A stretch of 64,000 nt of DNA from Pelolinea submarina (GCF_003966975.1 NZ_AP018437.1:3455888-3519887), one strand, 5' to 3'. Positions 42,105 to 55,266 are shown, numbered from the stretch's first letter. Numbers and translations are program-made. The notes: a model not told the origin generated them from the sequence alone.

Positions 42105-43155
42105 TCACAACAAAATCAAGGTCGCCGTTCTTGGCGCCACCGGCATGGTCGGCCAGCGCTTTATCCAACTGCTGGAAAACCATCCCTGGTTCGAGGTAGC
42201 CGCCCTGGCCGGCTCCAGCCGCAGCGCCGGAAAGAAATATAAAGACGCTTGCCGCTGGTACCTGGAAGGGGATATGCCCGCGGCCGTAGCAGATATGCAG
42301 GTGCTGCCGGCTGTTCCACCCATGCCGGTACAGTTGGTCTTCTCGGCTTTGCCGGCGGATGTGGCCGCGGATATCGAGGTCGAATTTGCGCAAGCCGGGT
42401 ATACCGTCTGTTCCAACTCTTCCGCGCACCGCTATGACGAAGACGTGCCCATCCTGATCCCCGAGATCAACGCCGACCATTTGGATTTGCTGGAACTGCA
42501 AAAGAGCCACCGCGATTGGCCGGGACGCATCGTCACCAGCCCCAACTGCACCACCACCGGCGCGGTCTTCCCACTCAAAGTACTGGAGGAGCTGTTCGGG
42601 GTCGAGAAAGTCATTCTGGTCAGTATGCAAGCTGTTTCCGGCGCCGGTTATCCGGGATTGCCCTATCTATCTATTATCGACAACGTTATTCCTTTAATAG
42701 GCGGCGAGGAAAAGAAATTGGAATTGGAACCACGCTTGCTGCTGGGTAAGATGAACGGCGGGCAGCGCATCAGCGCGCCTATGATCATCAGCGCCCAATC
42801 CAACCGCGTGGCGGTCAGCGACGGGCACACCATTTGCCTGTCCGTTAAGTTGGCAAAACCCACTGATATTGATGAAGTAAAGGAAGCGTTGAAAAATTAT
42901 CCCTGGCCGGAGGATATCAAGGAATTGCCCAGCGCGCCGGTGCAACCCATGATCGTGCGCGAGGAAGAGGATCGCCCGCAGCCGCGCCTGGACCGCAGCG
43001 CCGGAGACGGCATGTCCATCAGCATCGGGCGCCTGCGCCCCTGTCCCATCCTTGACCTGCGTCTGGTTTCGGTGGTGCACAACACCCTGCGCGGCGCAGC
43101 CAGCGGATCCCTCCTCAACGCAGAGCTTCTGAAAGCGCGCGGTTACCTGGATTAA
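42094..43155 (+). CDS. asd: aspartate-semialdehyde dehydrogenase
   Basis: A 353-residue ASADH of the longer archaeal/fungal type. NADP-binding GATGMVGQRF is near residue 15, and the active-site Cys152 is in SPNCTTTG. It reduces aspartyl phosphate to aspartate semialdehyde after LysC. The start overlaps lysC, so the two are translationally coupled and share the attenuator. Confidence 0.96.
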   Translation: MEINHNKIKVAVLGATGMVGQRFIQLLENHPWFEVAALAGSSRSAGKKYKDACRWYLEGDMPAAVADMQVLPAVPPMPVQLVFSALPADVAADIEVEFAQAGYTVCSNSSAHRYDEDVPILIPEINADHLDLLELQKSHRDWPGRIVTSPNCTTTGAVFPLKVLEELFGVEKVILVSMQAVSGAGYPGLPYLSIIDNVIPLIGGEEKKLELEPRLLLGKMNGGQRISAPMIISAQSNRVAVSDGHTICLSVKLAKPTDIDEVKEALKNYPWPEDIKELPSAPVQPMIVREEEDRPQPRLDRSAGDGMSISIGRLRPCPILDLRLVSVVHNTLRGAASGSLLNAELLKARGYLD

Positions 43156-43179
43156 ACCAAAGGAGGCACGCGGGTGGTT

Positions 43180-43185
43180 TATAAT
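43180..43185 (+). promoter_or_regulatory. -10 element of the Fur-family gene
   Basis: TATAAT ends 9 nt before the ATG at 43195 and no ribosome binding site lies between. A leaderless mRNA is predicted. The -35 region is weak. Confidence 0.65.
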
Positions 43186-43194
43186 TAAACCGTT

Positions 43195-43584
43195 ATGCGT
43201 GCCTCATCCGTAACCAACGAGATTCTGGATATCTTAAAAAAGGAACACGACCACCTGACCGAGGTGGAGATTTACGAAGCTGTCAAATTCAAGTTCACAG
43301 CGGTCAACCACTCCACCGTATACCGCGCCCTGCGCCGGTTGGTGGACGACGGGCAGGTATCCATCACGGATATCGGGCGCGGCGCGCAGGTGTTTGAGCT
43401 GGTGGCCGGTGAGCCGCACCATCACCTGGTGTGCCAGAACTGCGGCAAGATCATCAACCTGAAGGACGGCAGCGTAGAAGAACTCTTTGACAAGATCGAG
43501 GACAACCACCATTTTAAAGTGATCACCAAACACCTGGCTTTGTTCGGCTACTGCCAGGCCTGCCAGAAAAAAATGGGGGAGTAG
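43195..43584 (+). CDS. Fur-family transcriptional regulator
   Basis: A 129-residue Fur-family protein. The winged helix (ILDILKKEHDHLTEVEIYEAV...STVYRALRRLVDDGQVSI) is followed by a metal-sensing domain with HHHLVCQNCGKI and FGYCQACQKK, two CxxC pairs that hold structural zinc. The effector metal cannot be read from sequence; nickel, iron, zinc and peroxide sensors all fit. It is a candidate for binding the TTGCAA box upstream of cbiM, 4 kb away. The ATG lies 9 nt after a TATAAT. Confidence 0.9.
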   Translation: MRASSVTNEILDILKKEHDHLTEVEIYEAVKFKFTAVNHSTVYRALRRLVDDGQVSITDIGRGAQVFELVAGEPHHHLVCQNCGKIINLKDGSVEELFDKIEDNHHFKVITKHLALFGYCQACQKKMGE

Positions 43585-43593
43585 TTTTTTAAC

Positions 43594-43623
43594 CACAGAT
43601 AAACACAGATAAACACAGATAAA
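43594..43623. repeat. three tandem CACAGATAAA units
   Basis: Exact 10-bp direct repeats begin at 43594, 43604 and 43614, just after the Fur-family stop codon. Similar CACAGATAAA tandem repeats occur between genes in many bacterial genomes with no known role. Confidence 0.85.
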
Positions 43624-43673
43624 CAAAACTTTAATTATTTAATTTTCACAGATGGCCTATCAAGGAAATTTGT

Positions 43674-43718
43674 AAGTCAGGCTTTCACCTGTACCCTACG
43701 GGGCATGCCTGACTTTTT
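43674..43718 (+). terminator. intrinsic terminator after the Fur-family gene
   Basis: AAGTCAGGC and GCCTGACTT form a 9-bp stem with a 24-nt loop and a T-run of five. Confidence 0.75.
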
Positions 43719-43745
43719 CGGCCAAAACCGTCCTATGTCGCAAAG

Positions 43746-43782
43746 AAACATAAACGCCGCTCTCGCGGCGTTTATGTTTTTA
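43746..43782. terminator. bidirectional terminator between fur and the DUF438 gene
   Basis: AAACATAAACGCCGC and GCGGCGTTTATGTTT form a perfect 15-bp stem with a 4-nt loop, followed by T on the plus strand and TTTCTTT on the minus strand. It separates the convergent ends of two transcripts. Confidence 0.9.
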
Positions 43783-43801
43783 TACCGATAATTCTCTACC
43801 G

Positions 43802-45055
43802 TTAATCATCCAGCAGGCGTTTTTCGCCTTCCAACTTTCGTAAGGCGCTAATCTCCTGCGAGACTTCCAATGTACCACGGTAGTTTCCAGACACATCACG
43901 CATGGCGAAATACTGGATGTGAATGAACATGCCGTTCATCTGAATCCAGAATTCGGCGCTGTCGCGTTTGCCGGCGCGGAAATCCTCAACGATCTCCACC
44001 ACCTTATGCACGCTGGCCGGCGGGTGGCAGTTCTGCACCTTGCGGCCGATGATAGCAGGCGTGCGCTTGAAAATACGCGTGGGCGTTTCGGAGAAATAGC
44101 GCACAATATCATTTTCGTCCACAAAAGTGATATCAACCGGTAGATGGGTCAGCATCAGGTTGATTTGCGACAAGGTCAGGTCGCCTGTGGTCAGGGGGAA
44201 TTCATTCATTTCATTCATCCTTTCTTGCTTCTCTTTATTTATTATTGCATCACCAATCGCGGTTTCAATCTCGACTGGCTGCTCATCGGGCGGCCACTGT
44301 GCGCCGCGCACGACAAAAGCAAAACCAAAATCAGGCTCCTGGGCGTGGATGGCACGCCAATCGGATGCATTTAAACGCTCTAATGCATTGGGAAACAGGA
44401 TGTGTTCTTCCTTATAAAACATTTCGCGCATGGCATTTTCCATGGGAATGAATTTTTCGGACACCGCCGCAAGCGCCGCGGAGGGATCCGCGCCGGCATC
44501 CTGCAGCTGTTTGCGCATGCTTTTCCAGGCTTTGCGGATATCATCGTGGATACCCCACATCACTGAAGAAGGACCGCTGAATCCGTACTTTTCCAGGAAG
44601 GGGAACAATAGGTTTTCTTTGCGCTCGTAGTGGCAATCGAATTCGGCCAGTTTTTGCAGGGCGGCAGCCAGCTGCGCTAAAGTTTCGGCTTTGGGATTAT
44701 CCTGTGCCTGCCCCAAAAGCTGGCGGCACTGGTTCAGTTGTAATGCAGCCAATTCATTTTCGGCATTGAAGGTATATACGGGATGGCCGGGCATCATCTG
44801 CGGCGGGGTCTGCTGATCCAGCGATTCGCGGAACATGGCCACGTGCACATCGCACAGATATTGAATGTCTTCCACCGGCAGCCCTTCGGCTATCAGAGCC
44901 TGCTCGATCTCGGCAATCTCACCCGCGCTGGCCTGCTGCAGGATTTCCGCGAAAGTTTGTTTGACTTCCTCGTAGGGTTTACCGGCGTGGATCTGGCGCA
45001 ATGCTTCCTTCAACGTCTCCTTACGCCGGGAGACGTTGTTGATAAATTCACTCAT
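43802..45055 (-). CDS. DUF438/hemerythrin/PAS domain protein
   Basis: A 417-residue cytoplasmic protein. A DUF438 domain (about 1-80) is followed by a hemerythrin-like HHE domain with the His/Glu ligands in DCHYERKENLLFPFLEKYG and FYKEEHILFP, and a C-terminal PAS-like domain (DITFVDENDIVRYFSETPTRIFKRTPAIIGRKVQNCHPP). This combination is thought to sense oxygen, NO or redox state. GGAG lies before the ATG at 45055. It lies between a ferredoxin and a Crp/Fnr regulator, all on the minus strand. Confidence 0.9.
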   Translation of the reverse strand: MSEFINNVSRRKETLKEALRQIHAGKPYEEVKQTFAEILQQASAGEIAEIEQALIAEGLPVEDIQYLCDVHVAMFRESLDQQTPPQMMPGHPVYTFNAENELAALQLNQCRQLLGQAQDNPKAETLAQLAAALQKLAEFDCHYERKENLLFPFLEKYGFSGPSSVMWGIHDDIRKAWKSMRKQLQDAGADPSAALAAVSEKFIPMENAMREMFYKEEHILFPNALERLNASDWRAIHAQEPDFGFAFVVRGAQWPPDEQPVEIETAIGDAIINKEKQERMNEMNEFPLTTGDLTLSQINLMLTHLPVDITFVDENDIVRYFSETPTRIFKRTPAIIGRKVQNCHPPASVHKVVEIVEDFRAGKRDSAEFWIQMNGMFIHIQYFAMRDVSGNYRGTLEVSQEISALRKLEGEKRLLDD

Positions 45056-45069
45056 GCTCACTCCTTGGT

Positions 45070-45276
45070 TTATGCCCAGCCGATTTCATATGAACACGCC
45101 ACAGCGCCATGCGGGCAGCTTTCTTCGCAGGTGCCGCAGTAGGTGCATTCCTGCGGACGGGCGAAAATAACTTCTTCCGCCTGCAGCGCCAGCACGCCTT
45201 GCGGGCAAACATCCACACAGATGCCGCACACAACGCATTTCTCCTGGTTCAGTTGTGGAATCTTCCAATCGGCCAT
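45070..45276 (-). CDS. 4Fe-4S dicluster ferredoxin
   Basis: A 68-residue ferredoxin with two CxxCxxCxxxCP clusters (CVVCGICVDVCP and CTYCGTCEESCP). It is 14 nt before the DUF438 gene, so the two are probably co-transcribed and may share electrons. AAAGG lies about 9 nt before the ATG. Confidence 0.92.
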   Translation of the reverse strand: MADWKIPQLNQEKCVVCGICVDVCPQGVLALQAEEVIFARPQECTYCGTCEESCPHGAVACSYEIGWA

Positions 45277-45340
45277 GCTGTTTTTACCTTTCTAACCATA
45301 AGCATAAACACAAGGCAGTTTTTTCTCTACGACTTAAGTC

Positions 45341-46009
45341 TCATTCGCGGCCGTCCGCCAGCGATTGTAATTTCTCCCGATCCAGCAATTGGATATGCTC
45401 GCGCTGGAAACGGATCAGGCCTTCCTGCTCAAATCTGCGCAGGGTACGGCCGACCACATCCCGCACGGTTCCCAGCCGGCGGGCAATATCTTCCTGTGTC
45501 CAATATCGGGCAACGTCTTCTCCAACCGCATCCGCCTGATTGATCAGGAAAGCGGCCAGGTGTTGGCGCACGGGGAACAGGGCCAAGCGTTCCGCCAGGC
45601 CCACCATGGACAACAGGCGTTTGGCCAGGTAAGCAGCCAGGGCGTGCATCAATACCGGATAACGATCCAGCAGCCGCAGGAAATCCTCCCGTCCTATCAC
45701 GAGCAGTTCAGCCGGGCCGATTGTTTTGGCGTCTGCCGGGTTGAGCGGCTTGCCCAGAAAGACCGGCACCAGATTGAAAGCTTCACCCTTGCCCAACCTT
45801 TCCAGCACCTGTTCTCGCCCCTGTATCGACAGGCGTGTGATATCCACGCGGCCTTCCAGGATGAAATAGACCGCCGTGCATTCCATGCCTGCCCACAAGA
45901 TCGGCGTGTCCGGCGGTACCAGTTTCAATTGAGAAAAGCCCTCGATCGCAGTAATCATATCGGCAGGCAAATCTCGAAATATTTCTATTGCGGCAAAATC
46001 AATATCCAT
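45341..46009 (-). CDS. Crp/Fnr-family transcriptional regulator
   Basis: A 222-residue regulator. A cyclic-nucleotide-type sensor beta-roll (about 10-120, with ELLVIGREDFLRLLDRYPVL) is followed by a winged helix RYWTQEDIARRLGTVRDVVGRTLRRFEQEGLI. No N-terminal Cys cluster of Fnr is seen, so it may bind heme, NO or a nucleotide. It is upstream of the ferredoxin and DUF438 genes. The ATG is 9 nt after a TATACT with no ribosome site, so it is probably leaderless. Confidence 0.9.
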   Translation of the reverse strand: MDIDFAAIEIFRDLPADMITAIEGFSQLKLVPPDTPILWAGMECTAVYFILEGRVDITRLSIQGREQVLERLGKGEAFNLVPVFLGKPLNPADAKTIGPAELLVIGREDFLRLLDRYPVLMHALAAYLAKRLLSMVGLAERLALFPVRQHLAAFLINQADAVGEDVARYWTQEDIARRLGTVRDVVGRTLRRFEQEGLIRFQREHIQLLDREKLQSLADGRE

Positions 46010-46018
46010 ATATTTAAT

Positions 46019-46024
46019 AGTATA
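46019..46024 (-). promoter_or_regulatory. -10 element of the Crp/Fnr gene
   Basis: On the minus strand TATACT ends 9 nt before the ATG at 46009. No Shine-Dalgarno sequence is present. The -35 is weak. Confidence 0.6.
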
Positions 46025-46046
46025 TTTACTTTTTCAGCATAATGGG

Positions 46047-46077
46047 TATAATTGTTGATATTGACATTCATTTTCAA
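46047..46077 (+). promoter_or_regulatory. zur-znu operon promoter with a Fur-family operator
   Basis: TATAAT (46047-46052) is followed by TTGACATTCATTTTCAA (46061-46077), an imperfect palindrome (6 of 8 pairs about a central C). It lies at the expected transcription start, the usual place for a Fur/Zur box, so autorepression by zinc is likely. Confidence 0.5.
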
Positions 46078-46086
46078 TAAGAGCTT

Positions 46087-46548
46087 ATGGAAAAGAAAAA
46101 CCGTACATCACTCAGTCAAAAATGGGAAAACCAACTCAGCCAGGCCGGCTACCGCATTACCCAACCGCGGCGGGCTATCCTGGACATCATTGCGGAAACG
46201 GAACGCCCCCTGACACCGGTTGAGATATTCGATTTAGCGGGCGCACAATCCGCCGGAATCGGGTTGGTGACTGTCTACCGCACCATTGAAAAACTGGAAG
46301 AATTGCATCTGGTGGAACATGTCCACCACTTGGGTGATTGCCAGACGGTATTCCGCTGCTCGGAACAACACCAGCACCTGCTGATCTGCACCAAGTGCGG
46401 CAGCAGTTATTATTTCGACGGGCTGGAAGTGGAAGAGCAGTTTAACCAGATCGGCAAAAAGTTCGGTTATCGCATCACGGAACATTGGCTGCAGTTGGCC
46501 GGGCTCTGCGAGGAATGTCAAAAAAACAATCCAAAGGATAGAAAATGA
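46087..46548 (+). CDS. zur: Fur-family regulator, probably the zinc regulator Zur
   Basis: A 153-residue Fur-family protein. The winged helix GYRITQPRRAILDIIAETERPLTPVEIFDLAG...VTVYRTIEKLEELHLVEHV is followed by a metal domain with HHLGDCQTVFRC, ICTKCG and CEECQK. It overlaps znuA by 4 nt (ATGA), which makes a zinc role likely. A Fur-type palindrome lies at its promoter. Confidence 0.9.
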   Translation: MEKKNRTSLSQKWENQLSQAGYRITQPRRAILDIIAETERPLTPVEIFDLAGAQSAGIGLVTVYRTIEKLEELHLVEHVHHLGDCQTVFRCSEQHQHLLICTKCGSSYYFDGLEVEEQFNQIGKKFGYRITEHWLQLAGLCEECQKNNPKDRK

Positions 46549-47453
46549 GCGTATCCAAAGTAAAACCCATTGTCGTCCTGCTGCTCGCATCCGCCTTGTT
46601 AGCCGCCTGCAGCACGGGCACCTCCGGAGCAGCTTCCGCTGCGAATAGCAGCGATCAGATCAACGTGACAGTCAGCATCCTGCCGGAGAAATACTTCGTC
46701 GAGCGCATTGGCGGCGACTATGTAAACGTCAACGTAATGGTCGGCCCAGGAGAAGAGCCGCACACTTACGAACCCAAAACCGATCAGATGACCGCTTTAT
46801 CCAATTCTGCCATCTATTTCTCCATTGGCGTAGACTTCGAATCCGCCTGGATGGAGCGCATCTCGGCCACCAATCCGGATATGCAGATCGTGGACCTTTC
46901 CGCCGGCATCGAAAAGATTGCCATTACAGCCTCCGACGGGGACGAAGAAGCAGGCAGCCCCGATCCGCATGTTTGGACTTCCCCTGAGAACGTGAAAATC
47001 ATGTCGCAGACAATCTATGAGACGCTGGCTGCCGCCGATCCATCCCATCAGGCGGAATTTCAAGCCAACCTGGAAAGCTTCAGCGCCGATATTAATCAGT
47101 TGGTAGACGACATCAACGCGAACCTGGCCGGTATTACAACCAAGAAATTCATCGTGTTCCATCCCGCCTGGGGTTACTTTGCCCATGCTTTCGGCCTGGA
47201 GCAAATTGCAATCGAGATTGGCGGTTCGGAACCCAGCGCGCAGGAATTAGCTGCCCTTATTGACGAAGCCAAAAAAGAAGACGTCAAAGTCATTTTCGGC
47301 TCGCCGGAATTCAGCACCAAGGCTGCCGATTACATTGCACAAGAAGTCAACGGACAAGTCATCCTGCTTGATCCGCTGGCGGAAGATTGGTTGGAAAATC
47401 TGCGCAGCGTGAGCGCGACTTTTGGAGAAGTACTAAACAATCAGAATGGATAA
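46545..47453 (+). CDS. znuA: zinc ABC transporter substrate-binding lipoprotein
   Basis: A 302-residue cluster-9 binding protein with a lipobox (LLAACS). Metal ligands are visible as HTYEPK, HVWTSP and HPAWGYFAHAFGL. The loop between the first two is acidic (DGDEEAGSPD) rather than His-rich, so it may be a moderate-affinity zinc or manganese binder; the linked zur gene favours zinc. It overlaps both zur and znuC by a few nt. Confidence 0.93.
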   Translation: MSVSKVKPIVVLLLASALLAACSTGTSGAASAANSSDQINVTVSILPEKYFVERIGGDYVNVNVMVGPGEEPHTYEPKTDQMTALSNSAIYFSIGVDFESAWMERISATNPDMQIVDLSAGIEKIAITASDGDEEAGSPDPHVWTSPENVKIMSQTIYETLAAADPSHQAEFQANLESFSADINQLVDDINANLAGITTKKFIVFHPAWGYFAHAFGLEQIAIEIGGSEPSAQELAALIDEAKKEDVKVIFGSPEFSTKAADYIAQEVNGQVILLDPLAEDWLENLRSVSATFGEVLNNQNG

Positions 47454-48237
47454 ACAAATCGACAAACAACCTGTAATTGAAATTAAAAACGTCTGGGTAT
47501 CCTACGATACCCAGACAGTTCTTGAAGATATCAACCTGACCGTTTACGAGTCGGATTTTATCGGGTTGATCGGGCCTAACGGCGGCGGCAAGACCACCCT
47601 GTTGAAGGCGCTGTTAGGCTTGTTGGAACCGTCCAGCGGCAGCATCCGCATCATGGGCAAGAGCGTAGCCGAGGGGCGTTGCCACATTGGTTACGTGCCG
47701 CAATACATCGAGTTCGACCGCCAGTTTCCCATCCGTGTATGGGAGGTGGTACAGATGGGCTTGTTGGGCTGCCGAAAACCCTTCACGCGGCTTTCAACCG
47801 CCGAACGCGAAGTGATTGACTACGCCCTTGAGCAGGTGGACATGGCCGGATTGAGCCAGCGCCCGATCGGCGAACTGTCCGGCGGCCAGCGCCAGCGTGT
47901 ATATATCGCGCGCGCCCTGACCTCCAACCCGCAGATCCTGCTGTTGGATGAGCCCACCGCCAGCGTGGACCCGCAGGTAGCGGGGATTATTTACGACCTG
48001 TTGAAACGCATCAACCAATCCGTCACCATCCTAATGGTCAGCCACGATATGAACGCGGTATCCTCCTACGTTAAAACCATTGGCTGCCTCAACCGGCGCA
48101 TGCATTATCACGGCAGCAAGGAAGTCACACAGGAAATGATGAACGCTATTTACGAATGCCCCATTGACCTGATCGCGCACGGTCTGCCCCACCGCGTACT
48201 TTCCCCGCACGAATCGGAAGGAGAAAACCATGCTTGA
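47446..48237 (+). CDS. znuC: zinc ABC transporter ATP-binding protein
   Basis: A 263-residue ATPase with Walker A GPNGGGKTTLLK, signature LSGGQRQRVYIARAL, Walker B ILLLDEPTASVDPQ and H-loop VSHDMNAVSSYV. The C-terminal DLIAHGLPHRVLSPHE tail is typical of metal-type ATPases. It overlaps znuA and znuB by 8 nt each. Confidence 0.94.
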   Translation: MDKQIDKQPVIEIKNVWVSYDTQTVLEDINLTVYESDFIGLIGPNGGGKTTLLKALLGLLEPSSGSIRIMGKSVAEGRCHIGYVPQYIEFDRQFPIRVWEVVQMGLLGCRKPFTRLSTAEREVIDYALEQVDMAGLSQRPIGELSGGQRQRVYIARALTSNPQILLLDEPTASVDPQVAGIIYDLLKRINQSVTILMVSHDMNAVSSYVKTIGCLNRRMHYHGSKEVTQEMMNAIYECPIDLIAHGLPHRVLSPHESEGENHA

Positions 48238-49072
48238 GATCTTCCAATACGGATTTATGCGTAACGCGCTGGCCGCGGGCGTTCTGGTCAGCTTTGCCTG
48301 CGGCATCATCGGCACCTACGTGGTCATCAACCGCATCGTCTTTTTGAGCGGCGGCATCGCGCACGCCGCATACGGCGGCATCGGCCTGGGATATTTCCTG
48401 GGCATCAACCCGATTATTGGCGCGATCGTCTTCAGCCTGGGCGCCTCGTTGGGCATGGGTATGGTGCACCGCAAGACCGGCGAACGCTCCGACACCATCA
48501 TCGGCGTCATGTGGGCCATTGGCATGGCAATCGGCATCATCTTCCTGGACATGAGTCCCGGTTACAAAGCCGACCTGATGAGTTATCTATTCGGCAGCAT
48601 CCTGGCCGTGCCAACCAGCGACCTGATCATCATGCTGGTATTGAACGTGGTTATCCTGGTGCTGGTGGCACTGTATTATAAGGAACTGCAGGCCATTTCC
48701 TTCGACGAGACCTTCGCTTTCGTTGTCAACGTACCGGTCAACCGCCTGTATTTAATGTTGGTGTGCCTGGTTGGACTGACCGTGGTGATGACCATGCGCA
48801 TTGTTGGTTTAATCATGGTGATCGCCCTGCTGACCATGCCCCCTGCCATCGCGGGCCTATTTGTCAAGGACATGAAGCGCATGATGGGTCTATCCATCCT
48901 GCTGAGCATCCTGTTCACCTTCGTGGGCTTGCTGCTTTCTTATTACCTCAACCTGACCTCCGGAGCGACCATTATCCTGGTGGCCGGTGTGTCCTATTTC
49001 ATCAGCTTCATGGGGAAAAACCAGCTCAGGAACCGTAAAAAGAAAACGGAAACCAACACGGTAGAAGCTTAG
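48230..49072 (+). CDS. znuB: zinc ABC transporter permease
   Basis: A 280-residue membrane protein of the ZnuB/TroC family with about eight hydrophobic helices. Typical blocks are NRIVFLSGGIAHAAYGGIGLGYFLG and MRIVGLIMVIALLTMPPAIAGLFVKDM. It completes the ZnuACB importer. Confidence 0.94.
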   Translation: MLEIFQYGFMRNALAAGVLVSFACGIIGTYVVINRIVFLSGGIAHAAYGGIGLGYFLGINPIIGAIVFSLGASLGMGMVHRKTGERSDTIIGVMWAIGMAIGIIFLDMSPGYKADLMSYLFGSILAVPTSDLIIMLVLNVVILVLVALYYKELQAISFDETFAFVVNVPVNRLYLMLVCLVGLTVVMTMRIVGLIMVIALLTMPPAIAGLFVKDMKRMMGLSILLSILFTFVGLLLSYYLNLTSGATIILVAGVSYFISFMGKNQLRNRKKKTETNTVEA

Positions 49073-49103
49073 AGAATCCTGCAAACGAATTGGTAATTGG
49101 AAG

Positions 49104-49571
49104 ATGAAATATACATCCACCCTGATTGTGGTCAAAGATATGCAGAAAGCCAGGCAGTTTTACAAAGAAGTGCTTGGTTTGGACGCCACCACCGACTTTG
49201 GGGCGAACGTCACATTGACAGGCGGATTCGGACTGCAAACTCTGGATACGTGGAGGGACTTCATTCATAAACAGGATCATGACTTGACTTTCAAGAACAA
49301 CGTTTGCGAATTGTATTTTGAAGAAGACGACATCGAGCGCTTTGCCGCAAAGCTGTCCCAAAGAAACGATATTGAATACGTCCATCCTTTGCTGGAACAT
49401 GCCTGGGGCCAGCGGGTAGTGCGCTTTTACGATTTGGATAAACACATCATCGAAGTGGGCGAGAGTCTGGTTACGGTTGTCAAAAGATTCATGGAGAGCG
49501 GCCTTTCAATAGAGGAAACCGCCCTGCGCATGGATGTGCCCGTCAGTTTTGTTCAATCCTGCTTGAACTAG
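49104..49571 (+). CDS. VOC-family (glyoxalase/dioxygenase-like) protein
   Basis: A 155-residue VOC-fold protein. It begins KYTSTLIVVKDMQKARQFYKEVLGLDATTDFG, typical of the first beta-alpha-beta-beta-beta unit, and ends RVVRFYDLDKHIIEVGESL, which holds the usual metal-binding Glu (IEVGE). The substrate is unknown. The C-terminal tail MESGLSIEETALRMDVPVSFVQ looks like a short helical extension of the kind found in uncharacterised VOC proteins. It may be its own transcript or a read-through of znuB. Confidence 0.88.
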   Translation: MKYTSTLIVVKDMQKARQFYKEVLGLDATTDFGANVTLTGGFGLQTLDTWRDFIHKQDHDLTFKNNVCELYFEEDDIERFAAKLSQRNDIEYVHPLLEHAWGQRVVRFYDLDKHIIEVGESLVTVVKRFMESGLSIEETALRMDVPVSFVQSCLN

Positions 49572-49587
49572 ACCTCAACCGGATTAC

Positions 49588-49625
49588 AAAATAGCCCCAT
49601 GAAATTCACGGGGCTATTTTTATTT
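49588..49625 (+). terminator. intrinsic terminator after the VOC gene
   Basis: AAATAGCCCC and GGGGCTATTT pair across a loop of about 12 nt, followed by a T-run. It ends the zur-znu-VOC unit. Confidence 0.9.
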
Positions 49626-49885
49626 CTTCAATTCATATTATCTCTTCAATCAAGCGGATATCCCACCGCCTGGGTAAACAGTACTAATTGATCCTCCACC
49701 AGGCCCGGTGACTTACATGTCCGTGCGCATCCCGGTTTCGGGACGTTGATTCCGAACGCCGCCGTTTTCAGCCAGGAACAACTATTTAAAAGGAAAATAA
49801 CCTTATTCAGGCTGAAATCTGAAGATGAATTGTATGTTGATATAAAAAGGGGGATAAAGAGTGAATAGTTAAACAAAAAAAGTCT
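49626..49885. other. intergenic region between the VOC terminator and 5S rRNA
   Basis: I see no gene here. A 76-codon minus-strand frame (49646-49876) has no ribosome site and no recognisable motif. The end next to 5S carries the T-rich tail (minus CTTTTTTTG) that, with the extended 5S terminal helix, terminates the rRNA operon. Confidence 0.6.
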
Positions 49886-50003
49886 CTAGGCAATGACCTA
49901 CTCTCCCGGGGGGTCGCCCCCCAAGTACCATCGGCGCTGACGGCCTTAACTTCCGGGTTCGAGATGTAACCGGGTGTACCACCATCGCTCCAATCACCTA
50001 GAG
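49886..50003 (-). rRNA. rrf: 5S ribosomal RNA
   Basis: The minus strand starts TAGGTGATTGGAGCGATGG and contains the 5S hallmark ATCTCGAACCCGGAAG, ending GTCATTGCCTA. The terminal helix extends as CTCTAGG/CCTAGAG and runs into a T-run. Ends are estimated to a few nt. Confidence 0.93.
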
Positions 50004-50068
50004 ACTTTATTTTGACCGTGAATAGTATATAAGATTATGACAAAGAAAATCGAGTTCTCCGCACCACG

Positions 50069-53033
<2,965 letters not shown>

Positions 53034-53360
53034 AACGTGATGCGGAGAAATCGACATTCTTTGTCGTTTTCACTTCATCTTATTAATTGAAATCTATTAG
53101 CTTTAATAAATTTGGCTTACATACTATTCACTTTTTAAGGTCCTACAGCATTGCTGCTGTCGCGGTTTGCCCGCGCTCACTGTTTCGAAATTTCTTTCGG
53201 AGCACTCAGCGCACTCAAACCTTTCCCATGTTAATTTTCATTTTTAGACAAATCAGCCCGACAAACCGCCGGGCTATTAATATCATCCTACGGTGTGTCT
53301 TGTGTATTCTTATAATATTGCGTTACCTAATTCGACCAAAAACGCTCCTATTCATCTTGA
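53034..53360. other. rRNA spacer between 23S and tRNA-Ala
   Basis: A 327-bp transcribed spacer of the rRNA operon. It includes a hairpin AGCCCG / CGGGCT (about 53257-53277) that may guide processing. I see no gene. Confidence 0.7.
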
Positions 53361-53433
53361 TGGAGATGAGGGGACTCGAACCCCTGACTTCTGCCTTGCA
53401 AAGGCAGCGCTCTCCCAGCTGAGCTACATCCCC
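53361..53433 (-). tRNA. tRNA-Ala (anticodon TGC)
   Basis: The minus strand reads GGGGATGTAGCTCAGCTGGG...TTTGCAA...GGTTCGAGTCCC...ATCTCCA. Acceptor stem GGGGATG/CATCTCC (one G-U), anticodon loop with TGC, 73 nt without encoded CCA. It is in the 16S-23S spacer. Confidence 0.96.
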
Positions 53434-53449
53434 AAGTCAAATCTTGAGG

Positions 53450-53523
53450 TGGGCCTTTCAGGACTCGAACCTGAGACCTCGCCCTTATCAGAGGCGCGCT
53501 CTAACCAGCTGAGCTAAAGGCCC
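53450..53523 (-). tRNA. tRNA-Ile (anticodon GAT)
   Basis: The minus strand reads GGGCCTTTAGCTCAGCTGGTT...CTGATAA...GGTTCGAGTCC...AAGGCCCA. The acceptor stem GGGCCTT/AAGGCCC is perfect and the anticodon is GAT. It is 74 nt without encoded CCA, just after 16S in the operon. Confidence 0.96.
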
Positions 53524-53642
53524 TTATGGCACCTCAACAACTCAGGAGTGAAAGGAAGTCCGACATTCTATCGTTTGCCTCTTCTTCGGTTAAGATTGGA
53601 GGCGGTAGACCGACTGCCCGAAAGCAGTCAATCGGTTTCTCT

Positions 53643-55152
<1,510 letters not shown>

Positions 55153-55266
55153 AAAACTAACACCATAACTGGTGTTGTTTACGAAAAAGTGTATTACTCA
55201 ATAGAACGTCAGGTAATCTTCCTTTCACTCTTCAGTTGTTAAAGTCCCGTAAACATCGAGAGGCAG

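Noticed and set aside
49646..49876. 76-codon minus-strand frame next to 5S
   Set aside because: No ribosome site, no motif, and it lies between a terminator and the rRNA end.
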